From assembly GCA_904419105.1 (NCBI GenBank), contig CAJFQR010000070.1:1-7485 (forward strand): 7,485 bases of DNA, in the 5' to 3' direction. Shown here one piece after another: positions 1 through 4,925 of this stretch. The translations under genes and the position numbers were made by a program. Source of the stretch: Candidatus Avimicrobium faecavium (GTDB lineage: Bacteria > Bacillota > Clostridia > Oscillospirales > Ruminococcaceae). The notes under the pieces are model-generated. The model saw only the letters and a list, made by a program, of their open reading frames with translations. It had not been told where the DNA came from and did not search any database. Positions within the stretch are counted from its first letter, which is position 1. Each line of letters starts with the position of its first letter.

Positions 1-148
1 CGGTCTTTGCCTTTTCGCTGCCGCTGTCGGCGTAGCTCTTGAGGCGGATCTTATTCACCGTGGAAAAGGCCGTCTCCGATGAGGAAAAATAGGCGGAAAG
101 CGCCAGAAGGATCACCAGCAGCAGTATGTCCGATGCGTTCAATGTCAT
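1..148 (-). CDS. CNNM/CorC (HlyC-type) membrane transporter, N-terminal fragment
   Basis: Only the first 49 codons are present; the gene runs off the left edge. The peptide opens with a short polar stretch, then a hydrophobic segment at about residues 8-20 (DILLLVILLALSAYF), followed by FSSSETAFSTVNKIRLKSYA. The FS-S-SETA pattern right after the first membrane segment is characteristic of the DUF21/CNNM domain. Proteins of this family usually continue with more membrane helices, a CBS pair and a CorC_HlyC domain, and are linked to Mg2+/Co2+ efflux or homeostasis; none of those later parts can be seen here. The ATG at 148 has a GGAG at 156-153, only 4 bases upstream, which is tight. A TTG two codons in would have a 10-base spacing, so the exact start is slightly uncertain. 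It has its own promoter and lies beyond the pnp terminator, so it is a separate transcription unit. Confidence 0.8.
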   Translation of the reverse strand, partial: MTLNASDILLLVILLALSAYFSSSETAFSTVNKIRLKSYADSGSEKAKT

Positions 149-191
149 TCAGCTCCGTTTTTAATCAGATTTTTAGAAGTAAAATACAACT

Positions 192-228
192 GTTTTTTAT
201 TGTATCATACCCCGCGGGGAAAACTCAA
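192..228 (-). promoter_or_regulatory. Sigma-A-like promoter for the CNNM gene
   Basis: On the minus strand a TTGAGT -35 box (228-223) is followed after 18 bases by a TACAAT -10 box (204-199). TG at 207-206 gives an extended -10. The expected start of transcription is near 192, leaving a leader of about 44 bases before the ATG at 148. The spacer holds a perfect 10-base palindrome, CCCCGCGGGG (219-210). Box identity is read from the sequence; activity is inferred. Confidence 0.7.
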
Positions 229-282
229 CCACCGTTTTCGGCGCTGGAGGCGGTTTTCGCACGGTTTTCCCCCATCCGCTGT

Positions 283-314
283 GAAAAACAGGGGACAGCT
301 CTTTCGCTGTCCCC
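283..314 (-). terminator. Rho-independent terminator after pnp
   Basis: On the minus strand a perfect 9-pair stem, GGGGACAGC (314-306) with GCTGTCCCC (299-291), encloses the 6-base loop GAAAGA. It is followed by TG and then TTTTT. It lies 42 bases past the pnp stop codon and is well placed to end the infB-to-pnp transcription unit. There is no comparable T run on the plus-strand side, so it looks one-directional. Confidence 0.9.
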
Positions 315-355
315 CGTCCAGTGCGTTATATGGCTCTGCCGCAGTCGGCGGCATC

Positions 356-2485
356 TCAGTCGTTTTCGTTGACCTGCTTCTCCGCCTTGGCCTTCATCGC
401 CTCAAGGGCGTCCCGACGGGAGAGGTTGATGCGGCCCTGGGAGTCGATCTCGGTGACCTTGACGATGATCTCATCGCCGACCGAAACCACATCTTCCACC
501 TTCTCCACCCGAGAGGTGTCCAGCTTGGAGATGTGTACCAGTCCCTCCTTGCCCGGAGCGATCTCCACAAAGGCGCCGAAGTTCATCAGCCGTGTGACCC
601 GCCCCTTGTAGAAGGCGCCGACCTCCGGATCCTTGGCGATGGTCTCGATGATCTGCACCGCCCGGCGGCAGCCATCCAGATCCACACCGCTGACAAACAC
701 ATGACCATCGTCCTCGACATCGATCTTGACGCCGCAGTCGGCACTGATCTTCTGGATCACCTTGCCGCCGGAGCCGATGACCTCCCGGATCTTCTCCGGG
801 TTAATGGTCAGGGTGAGCATCTTCGGCGCATACTTGGACAGCTCCGGACGCGGCTCGGCGATCACCGGCAGCATGACTTCGTCCAGGATCTTGCAACGGG
901 CGGCGTAGGTCTTTTCCAGCGCGCTCTCGATGATGTCAAAGGTGATGCCGTGCACCTTCATATCCACCTGAATGGCAGTGATGCCCTTTTTAGTACCTGC
1001 CACCTTGAAGTCCATATCCCCGAAGAAGTCCTCCAGGCCCTGGATATCCACCATTGTACTCCAGCCGTCCCCTTCGGAGATCAGTCCGCAGGAGATGCCC
1101 GCCACCGGCGCCTTGATCGGTACACCGGCGTCCATCAGCGCCAGCGTGGAACCGCACACCGACGCCTGGGAGGTGGAGCCGTTGGAGGAGAGTACCTCCG
1201 ATACCAGCCGCAGTGTATAGGGGAACTCCTCCACCGGCGGGATCACCGGCAGCAGCGCCCGTTCGGCCAGCGCCCCATGCCCGATCTCCCGGCGGCCCGG
1301 GCTGCGGGAGGGCTTGGTCTCACCGGTGGAATAGGACGGGAAGTTGTAGTGATGGATGTAGCGCTTTTCGGTCTGGGGGTCGATGCCGTCCAGCAGCTGG
1401 GCGTCCCGGATGGAGCCCAGCGTCGCGACGGTGAGCACCTGGGTCTGGCCCCGGGTGAACATACCCGAGCCGTGTACCCGAGGGATCAGCCCAACCTCGG
1501 CATCCAGTGGACGCATCTCGTCCATCGCCCGGCCGTCCACCCGCTTCCCGTCGTCCAGCAGCCAGCGCCGCACTACAAACTTCTGCAGCTTATACAGGCA
1601 CTCGTCCAACTGAGCCTCCTCATCCAGGTAGATCGGGTCAAAGTGGGCGTGGACCTCCTCATAGACCGGGCGCAGCCGCTCCTCACGGACGTTTTTGTCA
1701 TCGGTGTCCAGCGCATAGCGCACCCGGTCAGCGGCGTACTCCTTCACCGCTTCGAACATCTCGTGGTCCAGCTCCATCGACGGGAAGGAGAACTTGGCCT
1801 TGCCGATCTCCCGCTGTACCCCGGCGATGAACTCCACCATCTTTTTCACCTCAGCGTGGCCCCGCTTGATGGCCTCAAGCATGGTGGCGTTATCCACCTC
1901 ACAGGCACCGCACTCGAGCATGACTACCTTTTCGGCATTGCCGCAGACAGTGAGCTCCATCTCGCTCTTCTCTCGCTGGGCAGCGTCGGGATTGAGCACG
2001 ATCTCACCGTCCACCAGACCGACATGGATGCCGGCGATGGGCCCGTCCCAGGGAATGTCCGAGATGGACAACGCAAAGGATGCACCGACCAGCCCGCAGA
2101 CCTCCGGCTCGCAGTCCGGATCCACCGAGAGGACGGTCATCACTACGGTGACATCGTTGCGCATATCCGAGGGGAACAGCGGCCGGATGGAACGATCCAC
2201 CACCCGGGAGGTGAGGATCGCCTTCTCGGTCGGGCGGCCCTCCCGGCGCAGGAAGGAGCCGGGGATCCGGCCGACAGCGTAGAGCTTTTCCTCAAAGTCC
2301 ACCGACAGCGGGAAGAAGTCGATCCCCTCCCGGGGCTTGCCCGAGGCGGTAGCGGTGACCAGCACAGTGGTCTCACCGTAGCGAACCAGGCAGGAGCCGT
2401 TGGCCAGGCCGGCCATCTTGCCCACCTCAAAGCTCATCTCCCTACCGGCGTACTCGGTCTTGAAGACGCGAAAGTTTTCAAACAT
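356..2485 (-). CDS. pnp: Polyribonucleotide nucleotidyltransferase (PNPase)
   Basis: This is a 709-residue, full-length PNPase, a phosphate-dependent 3'-5' exoribonuclease that acts as a trimer in the cytoplasm on mRNA decay and structured RNA turnover. Domains in order are: first RNase PH-like core (about 10-145), helical domain (about 146-300), second RNase PH core (about 312-540), KH domain (about 555-615) and S1 domain (about 625-692). Visible hallmarks are PGSFLRREGRPTEKAILTSR at 75-94, the phosphate-site loop SNGSTSQASVCGSTLALMDAG (434-454), the metal-site DFFGDMDFKVAGT (486-498, with D486 and D492), the KH GSGG loop (571-574) and FGAFVEI in S1 (636-642). No key residue is missing. The ATG at 2485 has a strong AAAGGAGGT Shine-Dalgarno with a 7-base gap. 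It is the last gene of the operon; the 174 bases separating it from rpsO carry a hairpin and a structured leader suited to control after transcription. Confidence 0.98.
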   Translation of the reverse strand: MFENFRVFKTEYAGREMSFEVGKMAGLANGSCLVRYGETTVLVTATASGKPREGIDFFPLSVDFEEKLYAVGRIPGSFLRREGRPTEKAILTSRVVDRSIRPLFPSDMRNDVTVVMTVLSVDPDCEPEVCGLVGASFALSISDIPWDGPIAGIHVGLVDGEIVLNPDAAQREKSEMELTVCGNAEKVVMLECGACEVDNATMLEAIKRGHAEVKKMVEFIAGVQREIGKAKFSFPSMELDHEMFEAVKEYAADRVRYALDTDDKNVREERLRPVYEEVHAHFDPIYLDEEAQLDECLYKLQKFVVRRWLLDDGKRVDGRAMDEMRPLDAEVGLIPRVHGSGMFTRGQTQVLTVATLGSIRDAQLLDGIDPQTEKRYIHHYNFPSYSTGETKPSRSPGRREIGHGALAERALLPVIPPVEEFPYTLRLVSEVLSSNGSTSQASVCGSTLALMDAGVPIKAPVAGISCGLISEGDGWSTMVDIQGLEDFFGDMDFKVAGTKKGITAIQVDMKVHGITFDIIESALEKTYAARCKILDEVMLPVIAEPRPELSKYAPKMLTLTINPEKIREVIGSGGKVIQKISADCGVKIDVEDDGHVFVSGVDLDGCRRAVQIIETIAKDPEVGAFYKGRVTRLMNFGAFVEIAPGKEGLVHISKLDTSRVEKVEDVVSVGDEIIVKVTEIDSQGRINLSRRDALEAMKAKAEKQVNEND

Positions 2486-2613
2486 ATTGTGACCTCCTTT
2501 TTGGGGCCGGCTGCCGGCATCGGGAGCCAGTCAGCAACTGATTCACCCACCAGCTCTCAGAGGGTCAATCAACTGCTAAAGGCGCCGGACGCTGCCATCG
2601 GCCCGGATAGCAG
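2486..2613 (-). promoter_or_regulatory. Structured 5' leader of pnp
   Basis: This stretch sits between the rpsO 3' hairpin and the pnp start codon and shows no promoter that I can find. In transcription order it holds three possible stems: a 6-pair stem CCGGGC/GTCCGG (about 2606-2585); a long imperfect stem whose arms are 2579-2562 and 2548-2531 (17 of 18 positions pair if G-U is allowed, one G-G mismatch, 13-base loop); and a short GC hairpin GCCGG-CAG-CCGGC (2518-2506) ending 8 bases before the AAAGGAGGT Shine-Dalgarno. Enterobacterial pnp leaders carry a long stem cut by RNase III, followed by PNPase self-repression. A similar logic here is inferred from layout only. Confidence 0.5.
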
Positions 2614-2640
2614 AAAAGGCAGGTGAATGGACCACCTGCC
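2614..2640 (-). terminator. rpsO 3' hairpin, likely partial terminator/attenuator before pnp
   Basis: On the minus strand a perfect 8-pair stem, GGCAGGTG (2640-2633) with CACCTGCC (2625-2618), has a 7-base loop. It is followed by only four T residues and then CTGC. It starts 19 bases past the rpsO stop. The short T run suggests a leaky terminator that lets a fraction of transcripts read into pnp; it may equally serve as a 3' stability hairpin for rpsO mRNA. Confidence 0.65.
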
Positions 2641-2659
2641 TTCGAGCTTCCAAATTGTA

Positions 2660-2926
2660 TTACTTGCGCAGACCCAGCTTGGCAACGATGGCGCGGTAAC
2701 GCTCGATATCCTTCTTCTGGAGATAGTTGAGAAGGTTTCTTCTCTTACCGACCATCTTCAGCAGACCGCGGCGGGAGTGATGATCCTTCTGGTGGACCTT
2801 CACATGCTCGGTCAGATCGTTGATCCGCTTGGTCAGGATTGCGATCTGTACCTCGGCGGAACCGGTATCGGTGTCGTGGGCACGGTTGGCGGCGATGATC
2901 GCCTGCTTCTCTTCTTTGAGCATCAT
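2660..2926 (-). CDS. rpsO: 30S ribosomal protein S15
   Basis: This is an 88-residue protein, matching the usual S15 length of about 89. S15 binds the central domain of 16S rRNA early in 30S assembly and contributes an intersubunit bridge. The family blocks are clear: DTGSAEVQIAILTKRI (20-35), LTEH (38-41), KDHHSRRGLL (47-56) and RRNLLNYL (62-69), ending KLGLRK. Residues that contact rRNA in known S15 proteins (TGS near 21-23, H41, D48, S51) are all present. Two ATG codons stand in tandem. The first, at 2926, is 9 bases from the GAGG at 2939-2936 and is preferred; the second, at 2923, would be 12 bases away. The gene has its own strong promoter and a leader of about 105 bases, as expected for a self-regulated ribosomal protein gene. 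Confidence 0.97.
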   Translation of the reverse strand: MMLKEEKQAIIAANRAHDTDTGSAEVQIAILTKRINDLTEHVKVHQKDHHSRRGLLKMVGKRRNLLNYLQKKDIERYRAIVAKLGLRK

Positions 2927-3031
2927 AGTTTTTCACCTCATAAAGTATTTCCTGCGGCCGTGACGAAGCCCGGGGCCTGGTGAACACCGCGGTGCGCGGC
3001 AAGCCCCCCGGGCTGCGTACAGGTCAGTTAC
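2927..3031 (-). promoter_or_regulatory. Structured rpsO leader, candidate S15 autoregulatory element
   Basis: The predicted leader runs from about 3031 to the start codon. A perfect 9-pair stem joins AGCCCGGGG (3014-3006) to CCCCGGGCT (2975-2967), and three more pairs can form past a C-U mismatch (ACG with CGT). Inside it CCGCG-CAC-CGCGG (2999-2987) can form a 5-pair hairpin. This leaves TTCACC (2984-2979) unpaired, which is fully complementary to GGTGAA (2937-2932) overlapping the rpsO Shine-Dalgarno. A competing local hairpin, AGCCC-GGG-GGGCT (3014-3002), would block the long stem. S15 is known to repress its own mRNA through structurally diverse leaders in different bacteria. That this leader does the same is inference. 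Confidence 0.5.
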
Positions 3032-3066
3032 CTATGTATCTTATCATATTTTCGTGGATTTGTAAA
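3031..3066 (-). promoter_or_regulatory. Sigma-A-like promoter for rpsO(-pnp)
   Basis: On the minus strand a TTTACA -35 box (3066-3061), a 17-base spacer and a TAAGAT -10 box (3043-3038), with TG one base upstream making an extended -10, form a near-consensus promoter just after the ribF stop codon. Initiation is expected near 3031. This gives rpsO and, by read-through, pnp a supply of transcript independent of the infB-ribF genes upstream. Confidence 0.8.
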
Positions 3067-3082
3067 GGGTGTTCCGGCGGAA

Positions 3083-4003
3083 CTATCGGTATTTTTCGCA
3101 CAGGGCCACCGCCTGACGGGTATTCTCCTCGATGGCAGCCCGCAGCTCTTCTGTGGATGGGAATTTCTTCTCCCCCCGCAGGAAGTGGTAGAACTCCACC
3201 GTCAGCTCCTTGCCGTACAGATCCCCCTCATACCCGACCAGGAAGGTCTCGCTGAGCACCGTCTGCCCACCCACAGTGGGTTTGGTGCCCACATTGGTGG
3301 AGCCGACATACCGCACCCCGTCACAGACGGCGATGGTGCCGTAGACGCCGTTCTTCGGGATGATCTGCTCCGGCGGGAACTGCTGATTGGCGGTGGGATA
3401 GTTCCACTGCCGCCCGAGTTCCCGACCGTGCACCACCGGTGCGATCAGCGTAAACGGATGGCCCAGCAGCCGGTTGGCCTGCTCGATGTCCCCGTCCCGC
3501 AGCGCCGCCCGGATCATCGTTGAGCTGATTATCTCACAGTTCTCCCGTTCGAGCGGCAGCACCTCAACGGCGATGCCATACTGCTCGCCGAGCCGGCGCA
3601 GCGTCTCAACGGTGCCGGCGGCGTTTTTTCCAAAGCGGAAGTTCTCCCCGCAGGTGACCACTCTGGCGTGAAAGGACCCGGCAAGGATATCCCGGACGAA
3701 CTCCTCGGGGCTCAGCCCTCGGAATGCCTCGAAGGCCGGGCAAAACATCTGCTCCACCCCCATCTGCTCGAGGATGTAGCGTTTGACTGCCTCGGTCTGG
3801 ATCAGCTCCCCCACCGGCTTGGGGCTGCCCCCCGCCGGCGCGGAGAAGGTGAAGACGCAGGGGACAAGCCCCCGCTCCCGGGCCTGCTCCACGGCCTTGG
3901 CGATGACCCGGGTGTGCCCCCGGTGGATGCCATCAAAAAAGCCGAGGGCCACGGCGGTGCCGCCTTCCGGCGCCGTCGCATGCAGAGTTGTGGTGATGAG
4001 CAA
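3083..4003 (-). CDS. ribF: Bifunctional riboflavin kinase / FAD synthetase
   Basis: This 306-residue protein has the usual length of prokaryotic RibF, which phosphorylates riboflavin to FMN and adenylylates FMN to FAD in the cytoplasm. The N-terminal adenylyltransferase half shows GFFDGIHRGH (21-30, the nucleotidyltransferase HxGH-type motif), GENFRFG (119-125) and ISSTMIR (159-165). The C-terminal riboflavin kinase half (about 182-304) shows GRQWNYPTAN (197-206), NVGTKPTVGG (237-246), ETFLVGYEGDLYGK (252-265, with E252 as the expected catalytic base) and FLRGEKKF (274-281). Both halves look complete. The start is a TTG at 4003, chosen because the frame aligns with the family N-terminus and a strong GGGAGGAG lies 7-9 bases upstream; no in-frame ATG lies near it. 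It follows truB by 19 bases. Confidence 0.96.
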   Translation of the reverse strand: MLITTTLHATAPEGGTAVALGFFDGIHRGHTRVIAKAVEQARERGLVPCVFTFSAPAGGSPKPVGELIQTEAVKRYILEQMGVEQMFCPAFEAFRGLSPEEFVRDILAGSFHARVVTCGENFRFGKNAAGTVETLRRLGEQYGIAVEVLPLERENCEIISSTMIRAALRDGDIEQANRLLGHPFTLIAPVVHGRELGRQWNYPTANQQFPPEQIIPKNGVYGTIAVCDGVRYVGSTNVGTKPTVGGQTVLSETFLVGYEGDLYGKELTVEFYHFLRGEKKFPSTEELRAAIEENTRQAVALCEKYR

Positions 4004-4010
4004 GAGGTGT

Positions 4011-4018
4011 CTCCTCCC
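4011..4018 (-). promoter_or_regulatory. Ribosome binding site that fixes the ribF TTG start
   Basis: GGGAGGAG on the minus strand (4018-4011) lies 7 bases (from AGGAG) or 9 bases (from GGAGG) before the TTG at 4003. It sits in the short gap just after the truB stop. This strong site supports a non-ATG start for ribF. Confidence 0.8.
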
Positions 4019-4022
4019 TTTC

Positions 4023-4925
4023 TTACTGTGGTCCGTCCAGGCGGAAAAGCTTGCGGCCGATCAGGCAGCCGCTGGCGGTATCCCGCACACCGACCCCGAG
4101 GAAATTTCCCCCGGCATCGTATACTGCGGTCTCCGCTCCGTCCGCCGGGATGCCCAGGCGGCAGCATTCCAGCCGCACGCCGTTCTGGTAGAGCCGGTCC
4201 AATCCGGCCGGGAGCCCGGTTTTCTCCAGTGTGCGGAAGAGCCGCTCCACCGGCAGCACAGCCTCCTCCGCCCGGCCCTCTTCTGCCAGTGCGGCAAGGG
4301 ACTCAAGGGTGATGCAGTCCTCCGGTGTAAATCCGGCAGCCTCGGTGCGCCGCAGAGCGGTGAGCACCGCCCCACAGCCGAGCTTCTCCCCAATGTCGTG
4401 GGCCAGCGTGCGGATGTAGCTGCCCTTGGAGCAGCGCACATCCAGCACCGCCTCCCTCCCGTCAAAGCGGAGTATCTCGATGGAGTAGAAGGTCACCGGC
4501 CGGGGCGTCCGCTCGACGGTGCCGCCCTGCCGGGCGATCTCGTAGAGCTTCTTGCCGCCCACTTTTACTGCCGAATACATCGGCGGCAGCTGCAGCTGCT
4601 CTCCGACAAAGGAGTTTACCGCCTCCCGGAAGGCCGCCTCGCTCACCGCCGCCGGACGCTCGGTCAGCACCGTGCCGGTGATATCCTGGGTGTCGGTGGT
4701 GATCCCGAGCCGCAGCGCAGCGGTGTAGCGTTTATCCTGTACCGGCAGGATGTCGCAGGCCTTGGTTCCTCTGCCGATGAACACCGGCAGCACCCCGGTG
4801 GCCATCGGGTCCAGCGTCCCGGCATGGCCCACCCGGCGGATGTGCAGCATCCCCCGGACCTTGGCCACCACATCAAAGGAGGTGAACCCCTCCGGTTTGT
4901 CAATGGCGATGACGCCGTCTCTCAT
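4023..4925 (-). CDS. truB: tRNA pseudouridine(55) synthase
   Basis: This 300-residue TruB converts U55 of the tRNA T-loop to pseudouridine and also acts as a tRNA folding chaperone. It opens with DGVIAIDKPEGFTS (3-16), the usual TruB N-terminus, and has the catalytic block GHAGTLDPMATGVLP (33-47), with the nucleophile D39. Also visible are KRY (65-67), QLPPMYSAVK (112-121) and CSKGSYIRTLAHDIG (165-179). Residues from about 230 onward form the divergent C-terminal PUA-like RNA-binding part. The ATG at 4925 overlaps the nrnA stop codon by four bases (ATGA). No strong Shine-Dalgarno stands at normal distance (AAGGAA is about 12 bases away), so translation is probably coupled to nrnA. Confidence 0.97.
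   Translation of the reverse strand: MRDGVIAIDKPEGFTSFDVVAKVRGMLHIRRVGHAGTLDPMATGVLPVFIGRGTKACDILPVQDKRYTAALRLGITTDTQDITGTVLTERPAAVSEAAFREAVNSFVGEQLQLPPMYSAVKVGGKKLYEIARQGGTVERTPRPVTFYSIEILRFDGREAVLDVRCSKGSYIRTLAHDIGEKLGCGAVLTALRRTEAAGFTPEDCITLESLAALAEEGRAEEAVLPVERLFRTLEKTGLPAGLDRLYQNGVRLECCRLGIPADGAETAVYDAGGNFLGVGVRDTASGCLIGRKLFRLDGPQ

Noticed and set aside
79..372. A 97-codon plus-strand frame across the pnp-CNNM intergenic region.
   Set aside because: It runs through the CNNM start, promoter and terminator, lacks a ribosome binding site, and shows no family resemblance.
2531..2579. The long pnp leader stem as a transposon-type inverted repeat or attachment site.
   Set aside because: It is a single imperfect pair with a 13-base loop inside a conserved rpsO-pnp junction, with no recombinase, no direct repeats and no disruption of synteny.
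200..2626. An 808-codon open frame on the plus strand, antisense to nearly all of pnp.
   Set aside because: It is a mirror of pnp codon bias in GC-rich DNA. The translation is full of low-complexity H/R/G/L runs with no family motifs, has no ribosome binding site, and the minus strand encodes an unmistakable PNPase.
3071..3083. Hairpin GTTCC-GGC-GGAAC at the ribF stop codon as a terminator.
   Set aside because: It has only five pairs and no T run (CCCTTTA follows on the minus strand); it is better seen as flanking the rpsO -35 box. It could cause weak pausing at most.
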